Shown: positions 17,761 through 31,876, numbered from the stretch's first letter. The stretch is DNA of 64,000 nucleotides from Amoebidium appalachense (GCA_963693365.1 CAVNZM010000001.1:14694001-14758000); one strand, 5' to 3'. Numbers and translations are program-made. The notes: generated from the sequence alone by a model not told the origin.

Positions 17761-18066
17761 TGGCAACATCGACAACGTAGAAACCCCCGGCAAGTCATCT
17801 CGATACACAAAAAGGTGCGTGCCAGCTTCAACACAAGTCCTCTCCCCTCCCTTTGCCCATCAACACGCAACCAAGCCTGAGCCCGACTCGATTCGATTCC
17901 ACCTGGCCCTATGCTGAGTTGAGCCTGTAATAGTTTTGACCGACCCTGCCCGACCAAGCCAACCGACCGGATGCTGTGTGCTGGCTCTGACCCGTAGCCG
18001 TGATCCCCACAGGACTGCCACTGGTTTTCTCGATTGATCTGTAATGCTGCACTGTGAAAGGTATAT

Positions 18067-18074
18067 CCCCCCCC

Positions 18075-18110
<36 letters not shown>
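18067..18110. repeat. Poly-C run within copy A
   Basis: A C tract broken by a single T follows the ctgtgaaaggtatat block. In copy B the same place holds mixed C/T-rich sequence instead. Confidence 0.8.
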
Positions 18111-18112
<2 letters not shown>

Positions 18113-20129
18113 CTCCCCGCCTGCCCTTTCTCCTGTTCCCCCAACATACCCACACACACACGCCCGCACACAAAATGGTATCCCGTCTCTCCTCTACCTC
18201 TCTAGCTCCCCCAACATACACGCGCGCAAACACGCACACACGCACTCTTCGTCTCTCTCCTCCCGCTCACTGACACATACAACACGTGCATACCTTACAT
18301 ATCGAACACACGCACACACACACGCACATTCACACACACACGTATGAACACACGTGCACACGCACGCGCGCACACACGCACATGCACACACACACGTTTA
18401 TCCTTGCTCCCACATTTACATCATGTGTTCTCGATACAAAAGAAATCACTTATGCACACATCATGCATGCTTGCAGACAAGCCCCTGGCGGTAAGTATCT
18501 CTCTTCTCTATCTCCCTTCTGGTGGATTCTGATTGGGTGTTTGCAGGTGTGGAGATCGGCACGACACTCAGCACTAACTATATGTTGCTATAAATAGTGT
18601 CAGACATATGTTTGCGTTACTGTTGTATTGCTCCTGTATCGACTCACAACACGTGTTTAAAATTCTACTAGCTGACTTGTCCATCACACCATCGGCTTTT
18701 GCTTTCTGTAAATCTTTAATTCCAGATATCTGATGCTCACTTTTTGTCTTGTATGTCTTGTATGCACAGCTAATGTCTAGTGTATGCACTGCCGAAGAAA
18801 CACTTGCTAGCCATCTTTTTTATCTGCTTTGTGCTATCAGCAATATGTGTATTCGTTGCGTTATATGCTGTTTTCATCACATTACCTATACGCTTGTATG
18901 CCTTGCTACATCACATCACCACCTTGCACCCTACACCATTTGCTGTAAGACACCAAGCCATAGCCCACCACCTTTTCAGCCCCACCCACCATGTAGCTAC
19001 TCTCAAGTTACCACCAAGACATGCCCCAGCACCTAGCCACCTTTCACCCACCACCACGCCAAGTATGACACATCAAGAAACGTGATGTAGAGGACGTGGC
19101 TTCATTACTGCACCATTTACATCAACTGCACCATTTGCAACACCGACACCACCAAATTACCCCCCCCCCCCCCCCCCCCCCCCACCACCAAAAAAAAGAA
19201 AAAATGCTGCAAAATCTACCAAAACAATACTACCAACCGACACTAACAAACAAAATTACACAAAATGCTGAATGCACGGTTTCTCTTTGATGGCAAACGA
19301 ACTTGCACTTCATTTCTGTGTGCTGTAGCCCTTTACTTCTACGTATGTTACTTTGCCCTTTGTTTCTACTTTTTGGTGGCACTTCATTGCTGTGTTCCTT
19401 TGCCCTTTTGCTTTCTACCTTTGTTGGGTTGTCTGTTCTGTTGCTACTTTACTGCTTGCTCCAGTCTCTTTTCGACTTTTAACCTTGTTTGGTGTTCAAT
19501 GTGACTTTGTTCAACTTGGGTGTCTATTGGTTTCGGCTTCTTTTTCTGCTGGGTGCTTACTTCTTTTGTTCAGTTTCTTATTGTTTCTCCTTTGTTGCAT
19601 GTCTGCTTGTTCGGTCACACATCTTTGCTCGTCTTCTTTTTGTTGTGCTGTGTTGTGCGGTGCTGTATGGTTTCTTTTGTGATGTGCCGTTTTGTGTGCT
19701 GCCTCTCCATCTAACACCCCCCACCACCATGCTAGCATTGCCCCAGCGTTGCTCTGTCAGCACTTGTGTGCTTTCAGTGTGCTCCGTGTGGCCTCTTGCA
19801 GCGCGCAGTACCGTGTGCAGTGTGCACCGAGTACCTGTGGGCGTGCAGTACCTCTTGCACGTGTGCACAAAGTACACGCGGCCCTTTTGATTGGCTGGTG
19901 CTTGTGCGTCCCCGCCGTCGTTGCGTGCGGGGTAGCTTTCCACCTTACAAAGAAACCCATCTGCTGCAGGCTAGAAAGTGCTTCTTAGCACTCAGGCTAC
20001 ATCAGCTCAACGTCCCCCCCTCCCCCCCCATCCCCCCCCCCCCCCCTCCCTCCCCCCGGGGCTCCGCGCTTCTCCTCCCCCCTCCCCTCCCTTCTCTTCC
20101 CTTCCCGGCCCCTCCCTGCCCCGCCCCAA

Positions 20130-22125
<1,996 letters not shown>

Positions 22126-22139
22126 CCACCCTTCTCCCT

Positions 22140-22617
22140 CCCCGGCCCTGCCCTGCCCCAGCATCAGACCTGTAAAGAAAGTAACCGCACGTGTGCTCGA
22201 CTTTTGATCCCCTTCTACTAACGACCAATTCTCGCCTCCCCCCCCCCCCCCCCCCCCCGGCCCAACTCTTCCCCCCCCCCCCCCCACCCAAAAAAGGCCT
22301 TCCCCCCCTCCCCCCATCCCCACACCCCCTTCTTCCCTCCTCCATCCCTCTCCTCTTCACGCCTTTGAGGTCGTTCTTGCAGTGCCGTTCTTCACTATCC
22401 GCTTTATCCTCCCCCCCCCCCCCCCCCCCTCCCGCCCCCCCCCTCCCCTCCCCACCAACACATACACAATCACACCAACATGTCCACCACCACCACATAT
22501 ATGCACAGAGAGAAACACCCCCCCCCCCCCCCCCCCCCCCTGCACACACAGACACCCCGCCCCACCCCTCTTCTGTCTCCCACTCTCTTCCCCTCCCCTC
22601 TTGCCTGGCAAAACAAG

Positions 22618-22652
<35 letters not shown>

Positions 22653-23061
22653 CCTCTCCACCCTGGCCTCCCCTCCCCTTCTCCCCCCCTCACCCACATT
22701 CCCTCCAAAAATCACTCTCACCCATCTTTGCGTCATGCGTCATCCCTCGTTCCCAGGTTTAAGGTATCTGTGCGGCCGTGCATGGGTAGATGCATTTCTT
22801 GTTTTGTGTGGCATATAGTAGGCAACAGTGTGTGAGGGAGACGTGGTGGTGATGTGTCTGTGTGGTGGTGGTGTTGTGGTGTAGTGTGATGTGGTGTGGT
22901 GGGCTACATTGTTTTCTAATTGGTACCTTGCAGGGACGATGCCGGAGTGATCTGCCGCCACTTCAAGACGACCAGCAGTCTCTCCCCTCTGATGGTGAGT
23001 CCCCCCTTCCCCTCCCCTCCTTCCCCCCCCCCCCCCCCCAAACACACACAGACACCTCCCT

Positions 23062-23092
<31 letters not shown>

Positions 23093-23982
23093 AAAAAAAG
23101 AAGAAAAAAAAACACACGGACACACCCTCCGTCGTTACCCCACCCCCCCACCCACCCACCCCCCTCTCTACCCACCCACCCACACACACACACACACAGC
23201 CACAAGGAAAGGAAAAGGCACGGTCAAAAGAAAAAAATAAGGAAAAAGGAACAGAAGCACCTTTGCAGCTTACGCAAATCACATAATTGTGGTAGGCACA
23301 CACGACAACACGCACACACAAAGACACGTAGGCACACACGCACACACAAAGACACATAGGCACACACGCACACACAAAGACACGTAGGCACACACGACAA
23401 CACGCACACACAAAGACACGTAGGCACACACGACAACACGCACACACAAAGACACGTAGGCACACACGCACACACAAAGACACGTAGGCACACACGACAA
23501 CACGCACACACAAAGACACGTAGGCACACACGACAACACGCACACACAAAGACACGTAGGCACACACGCACACACGCTGTAACTGGGCACATGCACTGGC
23601 ATCCATATTTCAGGTACAAGGTACAATGTCAGTTTTAGTGTGCACGTTTTCAATGGCTCTCCTGTGCATATCACTGTCACAAAGAAGGTGCTTTGGTATT
23701 GTTGATCTCATATACTTTACACAATGCTGACTTGCCTTTTTGCACATATCTCACAGACAACGCCTGGGAGGGTACCTGGGAAGCCACCTGAATAAGGCAA
23801 GTTTTTCCTTTTCTCTTTTTGTGATTTTGGTGTCAAACAGGGAGGGGGGAGGGAGGGGGGTAGTGTTCTTTGCATTGAGAAGGAAAAAAAGGGGGGTTTG
23901 CTAAAAAGACGGGGGGGGGGGGGGGGGGGGGAGGGGGGGGAAGATGTGTCTGTGTATGTATGTGGGGAGAGGAGAGGATTGG

Positions 23983-24016
<34 letters not shown>

Positions 24017-24270
24017 GGGGGGGGGGGGGTGCCTAACACAACCACAGGTCCTGGAGCGTTCTTTTGCTCTGCCTCCTTTCATGGCCTCTGGTTTCGACTT
24101 CAGTATCGTGTTGCGGCTTTACAACATGCATCGAGTCTGCCTCCTGCCTCTTTCGCCGCTTGCAAGTAGCAATCTCCAGCCTCGCACCTGCTGCAAGTCC
24201 TGCATGTTTCAGTGTGTTTATCGAATGCCGTGTGCTTCCCTGCAACCCTGCTGCAACACTTGGTGTGATT
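22140..24270. repeat. About 2.1-kb tandem duplication, copy 2
   Basis: Copy 2 of the unit described at 20130-22125. In the block holding ggtttcgacttcagt, copy 2 is open across the junction, while copy 1 differs by a one-base indel just upstream (atggtcccatgg against atggcctctgg) and closes the frame. Copy 2 continues into a unique open stretch (to about 24444) that I could not assign. C, CA and T30G14 tracts fill its introns or spacers. Confidence 0.75.
23294..23574. repeat. Minisatellite of alternating 36- and 28-base units
   Basis: About nine units start aggcacacacg and end acacaaagacacgt. The 36-base form has an 8-base insert (acaacacg) that the 28-base form lacks. The order is irregular, which suggests unequal exchange. 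It lies only in copy 2 of the tandem duplication. Confidence 0.85.
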
Positions 24271-25319
24271 ATGCATGTCGTGGAGACTGTGTGGGACCCC
24301 TACCTCCAAAACGTGCTTTCGTCGTGTTTTCCGCGAGATTATTCTCCTACCGGCCTTCCTGGGGGCCTTCCTGGCGCTCTCGACGAAATTCGTGTGAAAC
24401 GTGCCCTTCATGTCAGTTCGTGTGGTATGCTCGTGTCTTCATGATGTGCGTCTGGGAAGTGGATGTATTTTCACGGTGAAAAGGATGGGTCGAATGGATG
24501 GATACGAGTGAAGTATCTTAAAAAGGAGTAGAAAGGGTTTTGATGAAGATGGGTGGTTATATACTCGAGATAGATGGTTCATGGTGCTGGAAATATATGC
24601 TGTTGTTGGGAAATAGTTTTTTGAGAAATATCCTAGCATAAAAGCCGAGTCTAGATGTTGCTTTTACATAGATGTTGCTACTACTAGTAGTTAGTCTTTG
24701 TGTTCGTGGCATGTACGTTTGTTCGGCTGTAAAATGGGCAGTGGTGGGTGCGGGTAGGAGCGTATGTTGTGCTGTGTGCTGTGAGTGAGCGGGTGCTTGT
24801 GGAGTTGCGGTGTTGTGCGCGTGAGTACTGTGTTCTTCCTCTCCCTCCCTCCCTCTCCCTCACTCTCTATCTCTCTCTCTTTCGCGTGTGTGTGTGTGTG
24901 CGTGTGCGTTTGTGTGCAAACGTGTGTGTGTGAACATTTTAGGTGCTTTATAAACATGTCCCCCCACTCCCCGGTGGAGGGGAAAAAAAAAAAAAAAGTA
25001 AAAAAAAAAAAAAAAAAAAAGGAGGGGAGAACAAAATAAAAGATGATAAGAGAAAAATAGAAAATACCAAGAGGAAAAAAGAAAAAAAAAAAAAGAAAGG
25101 AAAAGAAAAGCAAATATACAAGTCAAAAGGGGGTTTCAGTAAGCAAAGAAACGAGTCACATAGGGGTTTCAGTAAGCAAAATGTTAGTGTTCTGGCTTGA
25201 CTTTTGATCGCTCTTTTTGGTTCCTGGCCGTCGATTCGTACGAAAATGTAATTTCGGCATGTGTTGATACGACGGCAATCGGTTTGTGGATGTTGTGACA
25301 ATGTGTCGGTGAGAGGAGG
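24271..25319. other. No gene recognised; unique DNA, then (CT)n, A-rich tracts
   Basis: 24450-24780 is unique and GT-rich. 24838-24935 carries (CT) and (TG) runs. 24985-25110 is A-rich with AAAG and AAAAG motifs. 25125-25180 has a near duplicate of gggtttcagtaagcaaa (25130 / 25165). No plausible coding exon with splice signals was seen. Confidence 0.45.
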
Positions 25320-25334
25320 ATCGACTTCGGTTTG

Positions 25335-25439
25335 GGTTTTCCGAGTAAGAGCGTGCAAGTAGTGCCCGAAAAGCTCTGGTTTTACGGATTCGGTATCATC
25401 TTCCGGGCTGCTGGAGACAACTACCAAGGTTTCCCCCAG
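25335..25439 (+). other. Possible single exon, unassigned
   Basis: An open stretch of protein-like composition contains KLWFYGFGIIFRAAGDNY and ends at ccccag/gtactc, which could serve as a donor. It lies just upstream of duplication copy B and has no counterpart before copy A. No family was recognised and no acceptor is clear, so it may be chance coding potential. Confidence 0.22.
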
Positions 25440-25832
25440 GTACTCTTTCATCTCATTTGCTTCCCCCCCCCCCCCCCCCCCCCTTTCCCCCTCCCCTTCC
25501 CCATCTCTCAACCCCCCCCCTCCCCCCCCCCCCTCCCCCCCCCTCCCTTGTGTGATCCCTCGATCCTTTCACTCCTCTCTGGGCTTGTTTGAAACCCCCT
25601 TCCCCTCCCCTCCCCCCCCCCCCCCCTCCCCTCCCCCCCTCCGTGCTGATGTACTTTGTACTCTGTTAAGTATTCTCACCTCCATCCCCACCCACCCACG
25701 CACAGGCCATGGATACTTCTGGACCTTTCTGGACTGCCAACACGTGGCACCACCCGCATGCACCAACCCTCCGCCCTGCCTGCTGCTGCTCTCAGCCCTC
25801 CACCTGTCCACCACTGCCTCTACCACAACACA

Positions 25833-25913
25833 CACCAACACGGCAACAAAGCATCGAAACACCAACACGGCAACAAAGTATCGAACCACCAACACGGCAA
25901 CAAAGCATCGAAC
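25833..25913. repeat. Three tandem 27-base units
   Basis: The unit caccaacacggcaacaaagc plus atcgaaa/c is repeated three times with one or two changes. Being a multiple of three, it keeps a frame open and gives a nine-residue repeat (TPTRQQSIE). Copy A has one diverged unit at about 17244-17275. Confidence 0.85.
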
Positions 25914-26036
25914 CTCGGCATAACACAACACATCAAAGTTGCACCGCACACACATACACGCCCACAGACACGCACACACACATGCTTGCGTACACACAGC
26001 CACATGCACATGCACATGCACACATCAACACACACA

Positions 26037-26069
<33 letters not shown>

Positions 26070-26100
26070 GCACACACACACGCGCACACATGCACGCACG

Positions 26101-26165
<65 letters not shown>

Positions 26166-27067
26166 ACACACAACCACACACATACACGGCAACGTCGACA
26201 ACGTGTGAATCACCGGCAAATCGTCTCGATACCCACCACCAACGTGCGTGTCAGCCTCAACACAAGCTTGCCCATTAACATGCAACCAAGCTGAGCCCGA
26301 CTCGATGCGATCCCACCTGGCCCGGCCGTTTATGCTGAGTTGAACCTGCAACCGTTTTGACCCGACCCGGCCCGACCTTGCCGACCGACCGGATGCGGTG
26401 TGCTTGCTCTGACCCGTAGCCGTGATCCCCACAGGTGCCACTGGTCTTCTCAAGTGGCTTGGAATGCCGCACTGTGAAAGGTATATATTCTCCCTCCCCC
26501 TCCTCCCCCTCTCCTTTTCCCCCGCAAACGCACGCACACACACCATGCGCACACACACACACACACAACCTCCCTCCCTCCCTCCCTTCCCCCCTTCCCC
26601 CCACCCCTCCCCCCTCCTCTCCAACCCTCCCCCCCTCCCTCCCTCCCTCCCTCCCTCCCTGCCCCCACTATCTCTTTTCGTTCCACCCCCACCCCCCGGC
26701 CCCCCACCTCTCCCCCCCCCCCCCCCTCCCTCCTCCCTTCTGCCCCTCACGTTACACAGAACCCACAACAAACACGCACACGCGCGCACGCGCACACGCG
26801 TGGGCACGCACACGCACATGCACACGCACACTCACATTCACTCTCGAACACACGTTCACACACACACACAAATGTGCACCTCTATCTTCTAAAAACACAA
26901 GAAATTATATACACAAACATGCACACTTTGCATGCATGCAGGCACTATTTAATGAGCGCATTGAGGGCATGGGCTGGCGGTAAGTATCTCTCTTTCTCTA
27001 TCCCCCTTCTGGTGGATTCTGATTGGGTGTTTTGCAGGTGTGGAGATCGGCACGACTCTCAGCACTT

Positions 27068-27500
27068 ACTGTGTGTTGCTATAAATGTTATCAGACATAT
27101 ACCACTATAACCACTGCTCTAACTATATATTGCTATAAATAGTATGAAATATACCACTATAGCTATTGCTCTAACTATATGTTGCGTTAAATAAAAAAAG
27201 ATATACCACTATAACAACTGCTGTATCTATATGTTGCTATAAAAAGTATGAAATATACCATTATAACCTCTGCTATAACTATGTTTCTGAAATAAATAGC
27301 ATCCTATTTGTTGCTATAAATAGTACTACTGTATTTATACCACTATAGCCATTGCTCTAACGATAGTCATTACTCTAACTATATCATATTCTATATATAG
27401 CATTGTTTCTATAATAGTACTACAGTATCTACCACTATAACCACTGTACTAACTACATATATGCTTTTATAAGTAGTAATAGACAGAAACGCTGGAACTA
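27068..27500. repeat. Degenerate minisatellite with about 60-base units
   Basis: Repeats of the theme tataccactataaccactgc, ctaactatat, gttgctataaatagta occur about six to eight times with many changes. Copy A has only the single junction ctaactatatgttgctataaatag (about 18577-18598), so the array expanded after the duplication or was lost from copy A. Confidence 0.75.
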
Positions 27501-28300
27501 TATATTGCTATGAATAGAGTATCAGATAGACAGTACCATATAGTTGTTCACGTGATTATATTGGTCCTGTATAAACTCACCAGTGTGTGCATGCTTTCTG
27601 TGTGCATTCTTCGTCTCCTTATATCTTATCTTGTGCATGATCACTTCTATGTTCTTATATCTACATTTTGCATCAGTACTTCTTCTACTTGAAAGACGGT
27701 TTTTTTAAATTAAAAAAAAGAAGATTCCGGCTTTCAACTATCTCTTTAGGATTTATCTTCTGAATGTATATCTGTTTCTCTGTGCACCATTATCAGCTCC
27801 AATACGTGTTTTTAAGTTTCACTATGACTATTGCTATCACCATTACGTCATGGCATGTTCACTATGCACCAATTTCGTCACCAACACGAGACATTATGCA
27901 CCGCTGCATCACATCACATCAGTTACTTGTCTTGTTTTTTTTTTTTGAAGTCGTCTATCGTGTTGTGTTCTTTGGTTCATCTAACATGCATCCCCACCAC
28001 CTACCACCACCACCATGCTAGCATTGCCCCAGCGTTGCTCTGTCAGCACTTGTGTGCTTTCAGTGTGTTCCATGTGGCTTCTTGCAGCGCGCAGTACCGT
28101 GTGCAGTGTGCACCGAGTACCTGTGGCCGTGCAGTACCTCTTGCACGTGTGCACAAAGTACATGCGGCCCTTTTGATTGGCTGGTGCTTGTGCGTCCCCG
28201 CCGTCGTTGCGTGCGGGGTAGCTTTTCACCCACCAAAGAAAACCGTCTGCTGAGCCGAGATAGTGCTTGTCAGCACTTCGGTCACAAAACCCTCCCCTCC

Positions 28301-28868
28301 CCCCCCCCCCCCCCCCCCCCCCTCCCCCCCTCCCCCCCCCCCCCCTCCCCCCCCTCCCCCCCCCCCCCCCCCCCCCCCCCCCAGCAGGGTCCTCCCACGG
28401 TCTATGGGAGAAGCAACAAACCATCCACTCCGACCTCAAACCGCACCAGGGCCCATCAAGTCATGAGTTAACGAATCGCCCTGAGTCGGCGAGCCCCCCT
28501 CCTGCCCCCTCCTCTCCCTCCCCCCTCCCCCCCTCCCCCCCCCTTCTTCTTCTCCCCCCTCATTCCTCCCCCCCTCCCCCCCCCCCCCCCCCCCCCCGCC
28601 CCCCGCCCCCGAACCTCCTCCCCCCCCCCTTCGGCCCCACCCCACCACACCCCCACCCACCCACACACACACACACACACCTGCCCACACAGCAAACATA
28701 AACACCGGTCCACTCCCTCTCCTCTCCTAGTGTGTACTATGTGTCTGCAATGGTAAGTCGTCAGCTCTGTGGTTTTGCCTCCATCTTTGTTGTGTCCTGC
28801 GCCTCCCCCCTCCCCTTCCCCCCCCCCCCCCCCCCCTGCCCCCCGACACGCACACACACCGCACACCT

Positions 28869-28905
<37 letters not shown>

Positions 28906-29055
28906 CCGGCCCCCCTCTTCCAAACACACCAAAAAAAGAAAGCAACGAAAAAAAAAAACAGAGGAAGAAGAACTGCAAGAAGTAAATAACAGAAAGAACA
29001 CACGCAGATTCTGAAGGCGACGGGGGCAAGAGAGAGAGGGGGGGGGGGGGGGGGG
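28301..29055. repeat. C-rich stretch with a possible 22-base exon
   Basis: C and CT runs at 28290-28382, 28500-28640 and 28818-28903. At 28732-28753 a short segment lies between ctcctag and gtaagt, which would make a 22-base exon on the + strand, but nothing links it to a gene. A G run lies at 29038-29056. Confidence 0.4.
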
Positions 29056-29553
29056 GTTGCAGGATATTCGATGTGTTCTGGGCAGTATGCTTTCAATGTG
29101 ACATCGACAGGGCCCAAACGCAAAAAGAGCACCCATACGATATAATTAATGATTGTAATAAAACAATAATTGAAGTAGGAATATTCCTACTTATTTTATT
29201 GTTTTTTTTTAATTCCTACTTTTCTTGTAGTTTTTTATACATGTGCCACCGCGTGTGCAACACCGTTTACACACCGTCACGACAATTAAATGTAGATGTG
29301 CTCATTACTCGCATATAAGTATCTGTTGTAGTGTGCGATGGGAGTCTGTGTATTCTCCGTAATTGTGAATGCCAAAACCTGCCTGCTGCCAGGACCACAA
29401 ATATGTCTTTGCATTTGCCTCAGCGGATCATTAGGGTTAAATTGCCATCTCAGTAGGGTACCCAAGCATGTACTTGAGTATAGTTTGCATGGGGCTAAGT
29501 GCAAAAAAAATGACCCGGGAGCGCAGGTTGCTATTGTTGTTTTTCCAAGGGGG
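29056..29553. other. Unique DNA, no gene recognised
   Basis: About 500 bases of mixed composition between G-rich tracts. Open frames are short and lack splice support. I see no repeat or RNA gene. Confidence 0.4.
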
Positions 29554-29569
29554 TTTTTTTTTTTTTTTT

Positions 29570-29600
<31 letters not shown>

Positions 29601-29664
29601 GGGGGAAGGGGGGGAGGGAGGGGGGGGGAGGGGGGGGGGGGGGGGGGGGGGGGTGTCGGGTGTG
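29554..29664. repeat. T26G26 tract followed by G runs
   Basis: 29554-29579 is pure T and 29580-29605 pure G. Interrupted poly-G continues to about 29653. This is the longest balanced example of the T-then-G junctions seen through the window. Confidence 0.9.
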
Positions 29665-29819
29665 TGTGTTAGTGCGCACCCACATGCGTGCACGCACACA
29701 CGTGCGTCTGTGTGTGTGCCTGCCTCTGTGTGTGAGTGTGTGTGCATGTGCGAGCACGCGCCTGTGTGTGCACATGTGTGTGTGTGTGGATGAGTGGCGT
29801 GTGTGTGTGTGTGTGTGGT

Positions 29820-29900
29820 GGCCATTGGCCGCAGGAAGGGGTGGGGGAGAACGTTTTTGGGGAGGGGGGAGGGGGCGGGGTTGTAGTCAATTCCGGGGGG

Positions 29901-29931
<31 letters not shown>

Positions 29932-30022
29932 TACGTGTATGTGTGTGTTTAAGTGCGCACGCATGTGGGTGCCCGCGCAAGCGTGCGTGTGTGTGTGTGC
30001 GCACGCCTGTGTGATGCACATG

Positions 30023-30080
<58 letters not shown>

Positions 30081-30215
30081 ACGGCCATTAATATTGGCCG
30101 CGGGAAGGGGTGGGGGAGAACGTTTTTCGGGAGGGGGGAGCGGGGGGGGGGGGGGGGGGGGGGAGGAGGAGGGGGTTGTAGTCGATTCGGGGGGGGGGGG
30201 GGGGGGGGGGGGGGG
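29820..30215. repeat. Local duplication of a 100-base block about 270 bases apart
   Basis: ggccattggccgcaggaagg with gtgggggagaacgttttt, then ggttgtagtcaattc (29820-29895), recurs with small changes at 30085-30190. TG repeats and G runs of different length separate and follow the copies. Confidence 0.8.
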
Positions 30216-30339
30216 GATAAATCCTGAGCATCATATTGCTGACATCAACGAACCACTGCAGGGCTGGTGGTCTGTAGCCACCACGCGGCACCTTTGGGCA
30301 GCAGGGATATGACGGTGCAGCCATGGGATTGCTTTTATT
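30216..30339. other. Unique segment with a splice-like acceptor
   Basis: cgaaccactgcag is followed by ggctggtggtctgtagccac, a tolerable acceptor with some open sequence, but the frame soon closes. Nothing was assigned. Confidence 0.25.
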
Positions 30340-30745
30340 CGATTGCATATGAATATCTTGGGCCATTAGATAGCCGATGGATAACTTGGTGTGTTGGATA
30401 CTCATTGATATCATGGTGTAATCGAATAGCCCATCACAAAAGGTGTTGGTGTGTTGGATAGCCAATGGATAATTTGGTGTGTTGGATATTCAATAGATAT
30501 CTAGTTGGTGTATTTGAAAACGAAATGGCCAATGTATATTTTGGTGTGTCGAAGAGCGAATGGTAAGTATTAAGAGTCGTGGTGTATTGGATAGCCAATG
30601 GATATTTTGGTGTGCTGGATAATCAATAGATATCTGGGTCTATCGCATAGCGGATGGGGACCGTTATCTATTGCATATAGGTATCATGGCACACGTGTAT
30701 GGGATAGCAAACAATATGCTTGTGGATAGCCAATGGATTTTCTTA
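30340..30745. repeat. Degenerate minisatellite, about 28-base theme
   Basis: Variants of ttggtgtgttggatagccaa and tggatat are repeated about ten times, alternating with ttcaatagatatctag-like variants. Similarity decays toward both ends. There is no coding potential. Confidence 0.75.
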
Positions 30746-30806
30746 AGGTGGCCCTAATTCAGGACTCGGTGGTGTGTGTGCGGAGAGTGTGTGTGTGTGC
30801 GCGTGC

Positions 30807-30911
30807 GCGTATGATGCACGTGCGTACGCGTATGATGCACGTGCGTATGCGTATGATGCACGTGCGTGTGTGTATGATGCACGTGCGTGTGCGTATGATG
30901 CACGTGCGTGC
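30807..30911. repeat. Five tandem 21-base units
   Basis: gcgtatgatgcacgtgcgtr is repeated five times with one or two substitutions each. The unit length is a multiple of three, so frames stay open on both strands and translate to seven-residue repeats. I regard those as chance. Confidence 0.88.
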
Positions 30912-30945
30912 GCGTGCCCGTGTGCCACTGGTGTGGTGCTTCACG

Positions 30946-31533
30946 TAGGTTCACATGTGCATGCTCACAATGTGAGCCTGTACCTGTGATACATCATGTG
31001 TAGGTGCGAGCTGTGTGCGTGTGTGTGTGCGTGCGTGTGTGGGTGCGTGTGTGTGTACATGTGTGCGTGCACACTGTGTAGATGTTTTTATTAAGGTCTG
31101 TGATTGGAGCCGGCTAGTCAACTCATATATGCCCATCATGTAGCATGGGATCCCGCAAACGTCTAATAAGGTTCAGTATATCTCAGGCCAAAATATTGAA
31201 AGATAATTCTTTAGTATATCTTTTAGTAGGAGGGGGGGGGGGGAAGAGGGGGGGAAGGAGGGGATTTGGGAGGAAAGCATAATCAATCACTGTACGCGTG
31301 AGGCCTCAATAAGTCAATTGGTAAATTGCAAATTGCCTCCTATCCCCGCCCCCCCCTACCCCCTCCCCTCCGCCCCACCGCCCCCCTCCCCCTCCCCTCC
31401 TCCCCACCCTCCCCCTTCCCTGCCGGTACCACCACCACCACCTTTTTTGTAAGTTCAAGACCTTTTCTGTCCTTGTTTGTTCTGTCTCTCCCCCTCCCCC
31501 CCCCCCCCCCCCCTCCCCCCCCCCCCCCCCCCC

Positions 31534-31581
<48 letters not shown>

Positions 31582-31876
31582 AAAAAAAAAGAAAGAAAGA
31601 AAAGAAAAGAAAAGAAAAGGAAAAAAGAAAAAAGGAAAAAGGGAAAGAAAGAAAGAAAAGAAAAAGAAAAATAAAAAACAATCCTGCCCTCCCACCCCTC
31701 CCCCACCTCCCCCCCCCCCCCCCCCCCCCCTCCCCCCTTCCCCTCCCTGAAATATAATGTCTTTGCCTGCTTTTGTTTATCTTTTCTTTTCTTTTTCTTC
31801 GTTGTTTTTTCTTCCCTTTCTTTTTTTCGTGTGTGTGTGTGGGTGGGTGGGTGGGGAAGGGGTGGGGTGAGTGTGT

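Larger units (their letters stand above)
17044..20000. repeat. Segmental duplication, copy A
   Basis: Blocks here recur in the same order at 25650-28300. They are a segment with gccatggatacttctggacc (17109 / 25706), one with gtgatccccacagg and ctgtgaaaggtatat (about 18000-18065 / 26420-26485), one with ggcggtaagtatctctctt (about 18487 / 26976), and a nearly identical stretch of about 250 bases from ccaccatgctagcattgcc (about 19725 / 28012). Each block contains AG and GT splice-like signals, so this looks like a duplicated intron-bearing transcription unit. Copy A reads as decayed: short frames are interrupted where copy B is open. No protein family was recognised. Confidence 0.7.
25650..28300. 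repeat. Segmental duplication, copy B
   Basis: Partner of 17044-20000. Two short exon-like segments that are broken in copy A are open here. One is 26434-26479 between ccccacag and gtatat, reading VPLVFSSGLECRTVK. The other is at about 26941-26979 between gcatgcag and gtaagt, reading ALFNERIEGMGWR. Copy B also holds two tandem arrays that copy A has only as single units (25833-25913 and 27068-27500). No protein family was recognised. Confidence 0.7.

Noticed and set aside
23294-23574. CRISPR-like array
   Set aside because: Units of 28 and 36 bases adjoin without unique spacers, and the genome is eukaryotic. It is a minisatellite.
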